A DNA stretch of 64,000 bases from Berghia stephanieae (GCA_034508935.3 CM067444.1:53589595-53653594); one strand, 5' to 3'; positions 27,194 to 39,594 are shown, counted from the first letter of the stretch. Program-made: numbers and translations. Notes: generated from the sequence alone by a model not told the origin.

Positions 27194-30100
27194 CATTTTA
27201 TCCTTTCTCTCTCACACACACTCTCTCTGTCATTTTCATTTTCTCTTTTCTCTCTCTGTTCCATTTTTTCCTCTCTGCGTGTGTTTCTCTATCATTTTCT
27301 CTTCTCTCTCTCTCTTTCTTTCTCTCTCTCATATTTCCTCTTTTTGTCACAACCCTTGCCAGTTGGTAAATTGTCTACTAGCTATTTACGATAAAATGCC
27401 AAGGATTGATCTTTTTACAAAACTGTTTGACGTGTCCAGTGTAATTTCCTTTAAAACAAAGGAAATCCTACTTTTTTTTTAGATCTAGGACTTGTCACTT
27501 CGTCCTTTGATTTTTTCAGCTGAATCCGAAAACAACACAAATTTTTGTTTTGACATTTTAACTAATCTTGGAATTCGTGAAAAGACTTATAAAAATTAAA
27601 ACAAATGTCAACGAGTGTAGACTCGGTCCTTTCCACAACGATTGACAAGGAATGAATGTTTGCTGGATTCGAGATTCATGTGCGCAAATTGAGGCTCGAC
27701 TGAAATCAGCGCATGCATCTGAAGAGTTCCAATTTGACTCCTTGGCAATTGATGAACCGTCAACTACCAAGGACTCACTCCTTGGCAATTGACACTTCCT
27801 TAATATTTGTTTTAAATTAACAAGGCATACAAATGTTTCCCTTTTTAAACGAAAGACTGAACCGATCTGAGCCATGTTCCCACTGGCTAAATTAAAGGAA
27901 AATCTTGTAAATTGTAAAGAAAAGTTTTTTAATTTTAGGGACACATTGAATAGGTTGGTAATTCGTCTGTTTCAACACATGTTGTGTAAGAAAGAAACAA
28001 AGCCTAGTTGGTGCTATTACATTTACTTTTTTTTTTTTTTTTTACAGGCGAGAAAATGAATATGTGAGTTAAAGGGTATTCCTTTTCCGAGCACTCAAAT
28101 TTTCACCTCCCACCATGGGACTTGGGCCGAGGACTAACAGGGTCACAAGTCAAGTGTCATACTACTTTCAACACAAGTTTTTACAATTTACAGAGGGGCC
28201 AAACATGGTTTTGAATCTGAGAGTTTTTTTAGGGACAAAATCGGCTCATTTCTTGGGCTGTTACTGTTATAAGATTTGGCTGAAGAAAAATATTGCTATA
28301 GACTAGCGTTTTATTCAATGGGTAACAATAATTGGTATTGTCCATTTAATGCTTCATAAACTGGGGGATTTTATGTCTCTGAAAGAATGCATTTGAAATT
28401 TTCTGGTTAATATTAAAAGTTCCTTTTTTATTTTCTTTTATATTTTGTCTTGTCCAATTTGATACATCAATGTCAAAGTGTCCTCTGTATGACTAAAATG
28501 ATTTGTGATTTTGCTCATTTTTGGACAGTTAAAATGGAGGTTTTATTGATATTCATTTACATTCACTCCTCCTGTGTTTATTCTAAAGACTTCTTTTCTT
28601 CTTAATTTCTCCAGGTGAGATTAAACGGAAAAGTAATTATTTACAGGAAAATATTGACCTGGTTTCCAAAGATGTAATGGGCCAGGACAAATCCAACTAT
28701 GATATACAACTGTATTCAACTACAACAGCTTTCAAACAAAGCCATGCAGGTAATGCTCTAAGTTTTTCTTTTATACTATGAGTGTCTCTGTTTATTGAGT
28801 CCAACTAAGTCTCGGTCTTTAAAGTGTCAATTTATCACTGAATAAATAGCTGACTTTCAGACCTCCCTACTACTACGAAAAATGAGTAAAATTGCGAAAT
28901 TTTGGCTGCAATTTCAGAACTTCTTGGACATTTCTAAGTTAATAAAACTTTTTGAAAATGAAAGTTGATGCCGGATTACATAATTTTAAGGATTTTGAAG
29001 TGTTATTTAATCATTGGGAGGATAAATTGTTGGTCTGTAATGTTAACTATAGCAACTTCTGTTTTTAACTCCTAAAAATGATGAATTTTTAAATTGTCAA
29101 GGCAGGTCTGGACTCTGGATACAGTCTCCTGAATGCTCAAACCTGGACAATAAGATATGTTTACCAAGCTAGGCTGTCGATGTTTTATTGCATTTTCCTT
29201 TTATTTAAATCCCTAAGACAAAATGCATCAAGAAATTTGCATTTCAATGGTTCATTATTCAATTTGAATGGAGGTTATTCTACTGCGTAGTATTGTGGTT
29301 TTCACAAGAGTGCCTACTTTTCTTGTGAGTAGATTTATTTCTACCAAATTTGTCGCTCTTGAGTATCCAATCTTATGATCTCATTTCTTTGCTTGTGTAT
29401 GCGGTGTCACCGCATGAAAGGGCATTATGTCCAAGCTTTACTCATCATTTTTATCTCTTCTCTCTCTCTTACTATCATTATCAGTATTCAGCATCTAAAA
29501 TGTTTTAAGAGGGATGGTAAAACAAGGTGTTGATTGCAGGATTGTTTATTATGTTTTACTTTTGATTAAGATTATCTAATACCTTTTTTAATCAATGAGC
29601 GGAAGTGGATATGGCCTGGCAGAAAGAAGTTAACAGAATTTGAAAATGTCAATATGGGACAAGGAATTAGTATAACTCAATTATTCGTGCCAAATAGGTG
29701 TTTTCTTCCCAAATGACATGGCAAGTTATGTTCATTTCTTATAGGGATCATTTGCAGAGCTGTCAACCTACTGCAAAAAATGCGGAATTGTACTACGCAT
29801 TTTCAGCGATTGTACGCTTGTACTCATTTCCCCAAGATTGTACCCATTTTCAGTGTACAGGGTCACTTCAGTTTTCTTTAGTTGTAATTCATATTATTAC
29901 TAGCCTATTGAGAAACCTTGGTGACCAAGTGGATATTCATATATATTTTTTACCAATTATGATCTTCATGCTGGGAGGTAGAATTCTGAAAGGATTGGAT
30001 TATAGTCTTGGGAAATTGAGCTTGTGCGGTGTGACTTTATGTAAGTATACCTTCCTCTTACTTTCACAATGGTTAGTTTCCGTCGATTTCAGGATTGTAC

Positions 30101-33100
30101 CCATTTTTATGATATCTCCCCATTTTGAGGTCCCATTGTACACATTCTCATCAGATGGGGTTGGCCGCTTTGCATTTGGGTAAAAACTAATAATAGTAGG
30201 ATTTCTTAGATGTGTAGATACCCCTAAAGTGATGTGATGAATAAATACATGTTTCAAAGATATTCTAAAAATCATTAACAAAGTCTGTGGTTTTACTTTT
30301 TTGAGGCATACTGAAAGAATGTAATAATTACGAAATTAAGTCTTAATGTGAAGTGCGGAACTCTGTGGGTTCTCATGCACCATGGTTCATTCTCCTGAGT
30401 ACTCATTTTTCTTGCATCCTAGGAACTGGACAATTTAATAGATCAATGATGATAATCTTCTGCAGAATTCCGGGATTTTCTCAGAAATTTTCAGCTGTTT
30501 TTGCTGTGTCAAACATTTTCCTCTATTAAGAACAGATGTACATTAGGAGTCATATAATATATGAAATTATGATATATATATATATTTTTTTAATGTTATG
30601 ATTGCTGGTTCGGATAAATATGTTATGATTTTGTTTGAGTTTGACCAATTTACCTTTACATTTTCCTCCTTTTTGAAAAGTTACCATCACTGGTAGATAT
30701 AGTGGTTGTAGTAACGACTGTAATGTTAATAGTGGCTGTCCTTTTCTTCTTTTAATATTTTCATTATAAAGTTATTTTTTCCATCATACAGATCATTCAA
30801 AAGCACGTCAGGCTCGTGTTTGTCTTCTATGCATGGAGGATGGTCAGAAGAGTATAATTGATGTGGCAAAGAAACTTGGTAATATGGTTTCCCAGGGTTC
30901 CTATAGGCTGGATGATATTGTACCTTCAAATTTAGATGCTTTTATGATGGGTATGTAACAATGATTGATTTTATGCTAGTTTTATAGTCCTAAGATTCTG
31001 ATAAGTCTTTGCTGCAAGCAAAATTGGGAGGGGGGGGGGGTCAAAGAATATCAATCAATCATCCAAATCGTATATCATCTTTTGAACCAAATTTATCAAT
31101 GGAACCAGAATAAATAGCTATAAATGCAGGGATACCGGTAATATGTCTGACTTCGTGTAATTTTTATGGAAAGTTTTATTTGCCTTTGGCAGTTAATTTT
31201 CTTAAAATTGTAAAATTGAATTTTCTTGAAAAGTGCCATTGAGCACATTAGGTGGAGATTGGTGCTCTGTAAATGTTATTATGTGTGACTATGTGGTCTT
31301 ATGGTATGACACTCGCATTCGGATCGGAATGTCTTGGGTTCAAGCCCCATTCGACGCATAGTTGAGTCCTTGACTCACACTCTCATCGTACTCAGGTGTA
31401 AAATGAGTACCTGGCCGTTAACAGCGTTGTCTATGTCAGGGAAAAATTGTAATATCGTCTAACAGGCGTCATTTCTGGTTCTGCATGTTACGTGTTGCTG
31501 TTGGTCAGGGACACATTGTAAAGTGCTTTGAGCACGTTTAGTGGATATTGCACTAAATAAGAGCTCAATTAGATTAAAAAAATTTTTTTTTTTACAGTCC
31601 AAGCCAGTATTGGGGATGCCACTTTATTGGGACGAGGAATTTTTTTCTATATAAAAGTCATACTCTTTCCAATTCCCAGTCGCTTAATTGGGGTGGGCCG
31701 CTGATTAATGAGGACAAAATTTAACAATTACCGTCCCCATAATAAATCGGCTTGGAGTGTATTCTTATTTCTACTTATAGGTTCGTTCATTGTGGTCATG
31801 AATCGGTTGTTGTGATTTAGCTTGTGAGTACATTAATTTAGGCTTTGTTAATGGTATGTAACGATTGTGGTTTGTTACCCTCAATATTTTTTATGAAAGT
31901 TAAGGGGTCTTTTTTTGTTTGTTTTTCAGAAACCTATCATATGACTGATCCTGAACTGTGCTTGAAGTTCGGACCCACATATAGTTTACTTGGTTATATT
32001 CCCTGGCATATTCGATTGACAGAATTTATGTAAGAATTTACTCTTTTTCTATGTCATGATTGCAGTATTAACTTTATGAAAATAATGTTCTTCTTCTTAT
32101 TAATATTTTGCGGCTATGTGGTCAAGTGGTATGAGCTCGCTTTCGGATCGGAAGGTCTTGAGTTCGAGCCTCGCTCGGTGTATTGAGTCCTTGGTACAGG
32201 CTCTCTACTCACATTCTCTCACCGTACTCAAGTGTAAAATGAGTACCTGGTCGTTACCAGGTGGTCTCTGTCCGAAAAAAAATGTACCATCGCCTAACAT
32301 GCGTCATATCACGTCCTACATGTTAAGTGTTGCTGTGTCCTCTATCCTCCTATATCTTTTTCTGAGTTGCTTTCTGTCTTTGTCTTGGAATGGGATTATT
32401 TGGTTTTGTCCTCGCCCTTGGCTGAGAGGGAAACAGTCATATGTATAGTGTTTGTTTTTGGGAGGTGATATTTTTTTTTCCCTTGTAAATTATCTCTCTG
32501 TTATGTCGTTATATTTTTGTTTTGAACACGTGTAAACATTTGAGTGGGTTCCTCTTAGTGGGATACTCTGCTCGTGTCTGGATGAGACTTTTATTTGATC
32601 TCAAACGAGTACATTGATAGTGTGCTTGTGGTATCTGTTTGACCAACCATTACCTTTTATCTTCCTTTTTCTCATATGCATAAATTGTAAATTTTTGAAC
32701 ACATTTTCTTCCTTTTTACTGGTGCTGAAATGACCTAAATGTGTTGCAAGCGTGTAAAACCCTTAAAAACAAGTACAAAAAAACATTTCCATTTAGGAGC
32801 GTATTTTATGATCTCCCCTTGCCATTATGTGCTACTTTCACTTTTTCTTTCTTATCTTTTTTTTGTTTTTTTTTTAAATTCTTGTAAATCATCTCTCTGT
32901 TAGGCATTGTATTATTTTTGTTTTACATATTTGTAAACATTTGAGTGCATTCCACTTAGTGGGGACCTGTGCTTGTGTCAGGATGAGACATTAAGGTGAT
33001 CTCAAACTAAGTACATTTATAGTGTGCTCTTGGAATCAACATCTGTTTCCTATTTGTACTAATCCCCATTTGTCTTCCTTATTTTTGGGTACTTCAATTG

Positions 33101-33362
33101 TAATTCTAGGACTTTTTACTATCCCATTTTCTTCCTTTTTACTGGCGCTGATATGACCTAAATGTGTTGCAAGCGCGTAAAACCCTTAAAAACAAACATT
33201 TCTTAACTCTGCTTTTCAATCACCTCAAATTATTTGTTATTTTTCCTTCTTGTTTTTTTTTTTTTTTTCAGATTCCTTCCAAGCCATAAAGGTTTTACAT
33301 ACAAATCATTTTTATCATCGCTTCATAGATATGCCAGTACAGCTCAGCGCTTTGGAAAATGA
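25774..33362 (+). CDS. NUS1: NUS1, dehydrodolichyl diphosphate synthase complex subunit (Nogo-B receptor)
   Basis: Seen: five exons (25774-26047, 28615-28749, 30792-30950, 31930-32029, 33272-33362), all GT-AG and phase-compatible, encoding 252 aa. A hydrophobic N-terminal segment (about residues 4-27) would anchor the protein in the ER membrane. Family landmarks follow in order: [12 protein letters not shown] (53-64), [19 protein letters not shown] (74-92), [32 protein letters not shown] and a C-terminus ending QRFGK. Known: NUS1 pairs with DHDDS to form the cis-prenyltransferase that makes the dolichol precursor for N-glycosylation, and its C-terminal RxG motif completes the active site. RFG at 249-251 keeps that motif. 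Human NUS1 is 293 aa; the shorter length here is mostly in the variable N-terminal linker. The start is the first ATG before the hydrophobic segment, preceded by AAAA. Confidence 0.93.
26961..27800. repeat. Inverted sub-repeats around a CT microsatellite
   Basis: TTGCCAAGGACC and AATTGCCAAGGACCGTG on the left correspond to CTCCTTGGCAATTGATGAAC and CACTCCTTGGCAATTGAC on the right in inverse orientation. This could be one foldback-type element with a decayed centre. Confidence 0.35.
27118..27189. repeat. (CT)n microsatellite
   Basis: About 36 CT repeats, followed to 27340 by a degenerate CT-rich stretch. Confidence 0.97.
28615..28749 (+). CDS. NUS1: NUS1 exon 2
   Basis: Acceptor TTTCTCCAG, donor GCAG|gtaatg, 135 nt. 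It encodes [20 protein letters not shown] to AFKQSHA, matching the GIFKRNN..L helix of human NUS1. Confidence 0.88.
28750..30791 (+). other. NUS1 intron 2
   Basis: 2.0 kb. A patch at about 28855-28990 (CAGACCTCCCTACTACTACG) resembles 55964-56225, and 29755-30180 begins GCAGAGCTGTCAACCTACTG, a phrase like GCAGACCTGCCAACCCTTCA at 58701. A 161-codon open frame at 29698-30183 falls in that repeated patch. Confidence 0.5.
30792..30950 (+). CDS. NUS1: NUS1 exon 3
   Basis: Acceptor CATCATACAG, donor ATGG|gtatgt, 159 nt. It encodes [20 protein letters not shown] to PSNLDAFMM, corresponding to the VKVLSPEDGK..I..AA region of human NUS1. Confidence 0.88.
30951..31929 (+). other. NUS1 intron 3
   Basis: 0.98 kb, with one SINE family A copy (31283-31571) and otherwise AT-rich sequence. 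Confidence 0.6.
31283..31571 (+). mobile_element. SINE family A, near full length
   Basis: Head ACTATGTGGTCTTATGGTAT, box B-like TTGGGTTCAAGCCCC, body TCAGGTGTAAAATGAGTACC, tail TTGTAAAGTGCTTTGAGCAC and GGATATTGCACTAAATAA. Confidence 0.88.
31930..32029 (+). CDS. NUS1: NUS1 exon 4
   Basis: Acceptor GTTTTTCAG, donor TTTAT|gtaaga, 100 nt. It encodes the strongest block, [20 protein letters not shown] then HIRLTEF. Confidence 0.92.
32108..32336 (+). mobile_element. SINE family A joined to a LINE-R 3' end
   Basis: The head and body are good (TCAAGTGGTATGAGCTCGC, GAGTTCGAGCCTCGCTC), but after AAGTGTTGCTGT the sequence passes straight into TGTCCTCTATCCTCC of the LINE-R family at 32336. The SINE tail is missing, so this is either an insertion with truncation or a chimeric copy. 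Confidence 0.75.
32336..33205 (+). mobile_element. Two LINE-R 3' ends in tandem
   Basis: Two copies in the same orientation (32336-32780 and about 32862-33205). Both contain ATCTCTCTGTTA, TCTGGATGAGAC or TCAGGATGAGAC, and the end block CTGGCGCTGATATGACCTAA / TGTTGCAAGCG...GTAAAACCCTTAAAAACA. The closing phrase looks like a LINE 3' terminus. No ORF is included. They fill NUS1 intron 4. Confidence 0.7.
33272..33362 (+). CDS. NUS1: NUS1 exon 5 with RxG motif
   Basis: The acceptor follows an 18-base T tract; the exon encodes [20 protein letters not shown] and ends AQRFGK then TGA at 33360-33362. It parallels the SLPSH...YEDFFSALRQYA...RLGK end of human NUS1. Confidence 0.92.
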
Positions 33363-36300
33363 AACTTACTGACTGTAGCTAATTTTAGAATGTGTGCTTG
33401 GTGATTGAAATAGTGTGTGTTGACCTAGATAATTGAAAGGTGATGGTGCAAATTTGTGAATACTTAGATATATAGAAAAGTGGAGCATTGGACAACAAAT
33501 TAATATATTAATGGATAAATTATGTTTCTGTAGTATTTCAGTTTATATACTGGTGCCAGTAATTGCCAATGTTTTATGCAATATACTATGCTCCGTGTTG
33601 TTTTGCATTTCACAGTTTATTCTGAATGGAAGTAGTGTAGGTATAAGATTATTGTTATGAACGGAAGATTCAGTGATGGTACTTAAGGTTGTGGTGGTCT
33701 TTTTTTTTTTTTTCCATTACATTTTGTATAATTGTCAAGGCAAATTATCGTGTCTGCAGGTTGAGATTAATGATGGTTTAAATGTGTCCATATAGTCTAT
33801 ACATATTATTAGACCTGGTCTTCCCTGCCGACTGATATTGCAAAAGTTACTGGAGTTTACAAGTGCCAGACGTCTGTTTTCTAATGATCCCACCATTGAC
33901 AATTGATGACTTGTCGTGTATGTTAATCATTATCTAGTTATCTAATGGCAAGAATATAAGAAAATACAAACTAAATCACAGAATCATTGCCACATGTTAG
34001 TCATTATCTCATGCTTTCAAAATATTTAATCTATTTTAGTCAAAGTGTTTTTAATTTTCACATTTGTTTCAGACCTAAACGCTATAAAAGTTTTGCCCTG
34101 AGACATGTCCAGAATTCTAGTTATTTATCCCTTATCCTACGCAATTTCTTTCAATGTATTTTCAATTGCCGAATATTTAATTTCACATTGGTTGAGTAAC
34201 ATTGTCAATGCAGTGAATTCCAGAAAGCCAGCAGCTTAAGTTGATAGTTTATTTTTTCCCTATTTGTTGTCATTTATAGGATGTGAAAGTGTGACAGTGC
34301 TAATAGTATAACAACCGTTACAAACCCTCAATGTTTTACACTAAACTGAGTAAATCAAATAGCTTTAAGGTAAAATCATATGATTTGATGTGCTTTATGT
34401 CTTGGTGGTCATTATTATATTTTGGAAACTTATTTTTTAAACTCATCATTGTTGATTTTTTACATTTATTTGTACAATTGTTGTATCCATTGATTTTTTG
34501 AAAAGCTGGTTGCTAACTTTTTATATTTTTTAAAATGTCTGAAGTTTGTTGAGATATATATATTTAATCACTTGCGTCATGGCAGTCCACTATTGGATGG
34601 GCAAGCGGCAGGCATCATTTGGCTCTTTACAGCTGTTATTTGCTTTCTATATGGAGCTCCTCTCTGGTCTTGGAATGGCACAACTTGGTTTTTGCCTAGA
34701 CTATGGCTGGAGACCTATTCCATGAAGGAATTCCAGGGAATGTTGTCTACTTTTCATTGAAGGATGATATTTGTTTCGTGTAAACCATCTTTGAGTGAAT
34801 ATGTGTTAGAAATCATGTTGAATGCCAGTATTTTACAAGCTGTATGAGACTGCGAGCGACTTCAGACTGAGCATGGCAAAGATTGCTGCTGGGTTCTATT
34901 TATGTCAACTGTTCTGTTTCTTTTTTGAAGTACTTTTTTAGAAAGGCCGCTGTAACCTTAGTAAGTATTGCCGGCATTAAACTCTTCTTTATTTCTTGCA
35001 CAAGCTGTGTACCACTATTCCTAGATGATGATATTTTGGCCTTGAAGTTTAGCACGAACGGATAAACGTTAAAATCTATACAAAACTCTTTATTTCTCCA
35101 CATTTCATCTGTTCTCTGTCTTTATGCTCTGTCCATGCTAGGTTTTGTTGGGGTCTTATTGATGGCTCTATTTCAGACCAGTTATTATCTGTCCTATGTG
35201 CTAATATAACTTTGAAGTGAACTCTGTAGTTTAAAACAAACAAACTCTTGATTTATTGATTCAGTACATCCCCTAGTATTGACATGTCTTTCAGTCATGA
35301 TTGTCAGACTGTTGAGCTTTTTGGACTTTGTATCATGATTGAACTAATGAAGTGACTTTGGGGGTAATGTCATAATAGATACATTGGTAGATTGATCGTG
35401 GAATCTTCTGTTCCCAATTAAAGAAAGTCCCGTTTGTCTTCCTTTCTTTTAACTTCATATGCACAACTTTCCTCTATCATCTTCCTTTTTACTGCTGCTG
35501 AAATGACCTAATAATGTTGCAAGCATCGTAAAAACCAATGCATGTCTTACTGCTGTCTTTCCTAATTTTGCTGTTCTGTTGAGTTTGTGTTTGTTTCATA
35601 CTCCTTATTACTAGTCAACCTCGATTTGGTTAAAGTTTTGGTGTCAACCGATATGCCATTTATAGCCCTTGAACCAGAATATTATGAGACTTTTTAATCA
35701 CATAATATGTGATAGATGCAGGCGTTTTATAGCATATCCCAACGTAACTGATTTAGTTAATGAGAAAATGTTAAATGTTGGTATTTTTAAATTGTGAACT
35801 TGCATGCTTTTTTAGAATGAGGGCGCTTTGAGAAAAATGTTATTCTTGACAAAAGCAATTAACCCAGATCTTTGCCTTTATCCATAGTGGTGTGTTTAAA
35901 CATCAAAGGTGGTAAGCCATTTAGATAGAGAGAACAATGTGTTTGTACATTGTCATGATTATACGCTATGTGTATATGAGATATTTATCTTTTTTAAGGC
36001 CAGGAGCTGTTGTATTATTACAAATATGAGTTTCACAGCTTTAAAGAATAATAGCAAAATGTCGAAGAAAGTACATTACAGGGTCAAAGCCCTCCTCAGT
36101 CAACAACAAAGAACAATATTAAACTGTTATATGATAATTTCTTCACGGTTTCTGAAATTTGTTGTATCACTATCACTTGACCTTTGACCTTTGCTCTGAT
36201 TTTTTTATTGTATGTATAGTATTACCACATGATATTGCTTTTCTACTTGATAGTTGCAAATCACTTTCCGGATAGCATAAAGTTATATAGTCCTTCAGAT

Positions 36301-36544
36301 CCACAAGACCTACGGAACTGGGTATTATGTAGTCTTTGTTGCATAAAATACACTTTAACAATTGTGCATGTTTGTCGTCCTTTGGATAGGATGCTCGTCT
36401 ATCATACATACGGTTATTTTTGCGTTATCAGATAGACCTAGTTACCCCATCATTGCCGAGTGGACAAGTCAGAAAAGACAATCCCAACTCCAAGTTTTCT
36501 AAATTTCCAAACCTTGGTGGTAATGTTTCATTGTAAGACATCAT
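33363..36544. other. NUS1 3' UTR and flank
   Basis: Probably includes the NUS1 3' UTR; no obvious AATAAA near the stop. Diverged LINE-R pieces lie at about 34590-34740 (TCTTGGAATGGCACAACTTGG) and 35465-35540 (CTGCTGAAATGACCTAATAA). No gene seen. Confidence 0.5.
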
Positions 36545-37180
36545 CACCACTGGGTGGGGTTCCTGACCTCCCGTAGTGGGCAGGGGGGTACATACTGTGT
36601 CTTCTATCCTCTTATATCTGTTTTCCAACATGCTTGGAATGAGATTACTTGGTTTTGTCCTAGCCCTGGCTGGAGTCCTAACTGGGAGGGAAACAGTCAA
36701 ATGCATAGTTATTGTTTTGGTAGATGATATTTTTTTCCTTGTAAATCATCTCTCTGTTATGTATTATTATATTTGTTATTTTGAATTTATAATGTAAGCA
36801 TTTGAGTGTATTCCTCTTTGTTGGATTTTGTGCTTGTGTCTGGATGAGACTTATAGGTGATCTCAAACTAAGTACTTTGGTGGTATGCTCTTGGAATCTA
36901 CATCTGTTCCCAGTTCCCCTTTGTCTTACTTTCTCTTGGGTGCTTTAATTGTAATTCTAGAACTTTTTACTATCCCATTTTCTTCCTTTTTACTGGCGCT
37001 GATATAACCTAAATGTGTTGCAAGCGCTGTAAAACCCTTAAAAACAAACAAACATCATCACCAACTAAAGGAAGAAAATGGGATAGTAAAAAGTTCTAGA
37101 ATTACAATTAAAGCACCCAAGGAAAGGTAGGACAAAGGGGAATTTAATTCAAATAGGAAAGAGATGTAGATTCCAAGAGC

Positions 37181-37236
37181 AGGCTATGTGGTCTAGTGGT
37201 ATGACACTCGCTTTCGGATCGGAAGGTCCTGGGTTG
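37181..37236 (+). mobile_element. SINE family A head fragment
   Basis: GGCTATGTGGTCTAGTGGTA through TCGGAAGGTCCTGGGTT, then LINE-R sequence. Only the tRNA-like head up to the B box remains. Confidence 0.8.
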
Positions 37237-38211
37237 ATCTCAATGGTGTGCTCTTGGAATCTACATCTCTATTCTATTTGAACTAAATTCCCTTTGTCCT
37301 ACCTTTTCTTGGGTGCTTTAATTGTAATTAGAACTTTTTACGATCCCATTTTCTTCCTTTTTACTGGCGCTGATATGACCTTAATGTGTTGCAAGGGCCA
37401 TAAAACCCTTTAAAACAAAAGACAAAACGACCTTGGACAAGTTGGCGATACGGAATTGGGTAGGTCTGAAACAGCATGCTTGTTGTTAACATAGCTATAA
37501 GAGAGGTTTCACTGCATATTTGACTTGATGAGGAATTATCCAAATAAGAGACTGTTATCCCGTTTGAAGGCATTGATTTTCCGTAATTTTTTTTTTTTTT
37601 TAAATGTCAATCTGTTAGGGTGACTTGGATGATTTTAATATGTGAGCTTGGGTAAGTGTGAATGGTCGAGTGATAAGTAACTATTCTGTTAATGATGATA
37701 ATAATATGTTGATCAGAAAATCTCTTATAATTGTTATGCCATGAGAAAACCATTGTTCACAAATATAATGAATTCATGTCTTTTTATATAATCACCCTTT
37801 GTTCCTGGTTTGTGTGTATATGTTTTTACTTGTTTGGTCCATTGGGTGGGGTCTTTTGACCTATGGTGGGCAGGGAGTCACTGTATCCGTTATATCTGTT
37901 TTCTGAGTGCTTTCTGTCTTTGTTTTGGGATGGGGTTACTTGGCTTTTGTCCCGGTCTTGGCTGAGAGGGAAATAGTCAAATGTATAGTGTTAGTTTTGG
38001 GAGGAGATATTTTTTTCCCCTTGTAAATCCTTCTCTCTGTTTTGTATTGATAATTATATTATTTTATTTGTTTTGACCATGTCTTGTAAACATTTGAGTG
38101 GGATCCTGTGCTGATATCTGGATGAGACATTCATGTGATCTTAGACTAAGAATACTCATAGTGTGCTCTTGGAATCGACACCTGTTTCCCTTTTGAACCA
38201 ATTCCCGTTTG

Positions 38212-38293
38212 TCCTCCATGTTAAGTGTTGCTGTTGTCTCGAGTCACCATGAATTAACACTTTGAGCAAATATAGTAGATATTGCGCTTAATT
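38212..38293 (+). mobile_element. SINE family A tail fragment
   Basis: CCATGTTAAGTGTTGCTGTTG, then ACTTTGAGCAAATATAGTAG and ATATTGCGCTTAATTTT, inside a LINE-R copy. Confidence 0.6.
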
Positions 38294-39475
38294 TTTAAAA
38301 AGTTGTAGCAAAATTTCTTGTCCTCCTAATTCCTAAAGTGGGCGGGGAGAAACTTAATGTGTTTTTTATCCTCCTAAATCAGTTTTCCAACTTGCATTCT
38401 GTTTTTCTCATGGAATGAGTTTACTTGGTTTTGTCCTGGCCTCAGGCGGAATCCTTTGCTAGGAAGGAAACGCATAATTTATTGTTATAGATTTGGGAGA
38501 TGATTTTTTTCGTTGTAAATCATCTCTCTGTTATGTATTGTTTATATTTGTTGTTTTAAATGTATAATGTAAGCATTTGAGTGTATTCCTCTTAGTTGAA
38601 CCCTGTGCTTGTGTTTGGATGAGACTTATAGGTGATCTCAAACTAAGTACACGGGTGTACTCTTGGAATCTACATCGGTTCCCTATTTGTACCATTCCCC
38701 TTTCTGGGTGGGGTTCCTGACCGCCCATAGTGGGCAGGGAGGTACTTACTGTGTCCTCTATCCCCCTATATATCTTTTTTTCCAACATGCTTTCTGACTT
38801 TGTCTTGGAATGAGATTACTTAGTTTTGTTCTGGCCCTGGCTGGGAGGGAAACGGTCAAATGTATAGATGGTAAGTTTTTGGAGATGATATTTTTTTCCT
38901 CGTAATTCATCTCTCTGTTATGTATTGCATTATTTTTCTTTTACATATACATATAATGAAAAGTAAACATGAGTGTGTTCCTCTTCGTGGGGACCTGTAC
39001 TTGTGTCTGGGTGAGACATTTAGGTAATCTCAAACCAAGTACACTGATAGTGTGCTCTTGGAATCTACATCTGTTCCCTATTAAAACTAATTCCCCTTCG
39101 TCTTACTTTTTCTTGGGTGACTTGGTGCTTCAATTGTAATTCTAGAACTTTTTACTATCCCATTTTCTTCCTTTTTACGGGCACTGAAATGACCTAAGTG
39201 TGTTGCAAGCACTGAAAAACAAATCAACCATTGACCTTTATCTTACTTTTTTCTTTTAACTGTAAATCTAGATGATTTTTTACTATCCCATTTTCTTCTA
39301 TTTTACTGGTGCTGAAATGACTTAAATGTGGCGCAAACATTGTAAAAACACTTTTAAAACACAAAGACAAAACAATAATGGGATCGGAGTAAGCATATTG
39401 ATGCAAATATTCTCTTTTTGGTCATAAACAACAATTACTTACACCACTATGCCCAACGCCACCCAGAGCCAGAAT

Positions 39476-39594
39476 TAACTAGTTAACTGCCGTACTCCGG
39501 AAAAACTCGTCATTAAAAAAATTGGTCAGAAAAATTGATTGATTGAAATGACCCTCGTTTTGGCATAAACTTTCAAACCTGGGACTTTCGCATC
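39476..39594. mobile_element. Hairpin element family B, left half
   Basis: ACTAGTTAACTGCCGTACTC, ATTGAAATGACCCTCGTTTT, CAAACCTGGGACTTTCGC, then the right arm is missing. Confidence 0.7.

Larger units (their letters stand above)
26048..28614 (+). other. NUS1 intron 1
   Basis: 2.6 kb. It contains a CT microsatellite (27118-27189) and, around it, copies of the word CAATTGCCAAGGA in both orientations (about 26961-27050 and 27730-27800). No exon was recognised inside. Confidence 0.6.
36545..39375. mobile_element. Cluster of LINE-R 3'-end copies
   Basis: At least six copies: 36545-37051 (+), 37062-37180 (-), 37237-37430 (+), 37847-38216 (+), 38330-38700 (+), 38702-39224 (+) and the terminal part again at 39230-39375 (+). 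Common blocks in order are GGTGGGGTTCCTGAC, CTTGGAATGAGATTACTTGG, GTAAATCATCTCTCTGTTA, ATGAGACTTATAGGTGATCT, TGCTCTTGGAATCTACAT, TTCTTCCTTTTTACTGGCGC and GTTGCAAGCGCTGTAAAACC. Copies are 3' ends of differing length without ORF, as expected for 5'-truncated retrotransposition. A SINE A head (37181-37236) and tail (38212-38293) are spliced in. Confidence 0.75.

Noticed and set aside
29698-30183. 161-codon open frame in NUS1 intron 2
   Set aside because: It overlaps a repeated patch that recurs near 58700, has no recognisable domain, and lies between two good NUS1 splice sites.
36428-38788. Small - strand frames sharing PTMGGQEPHP-like phrases
   Set aside because: They are antisense translations of LINE-R 3' ends and are repeated with the family.
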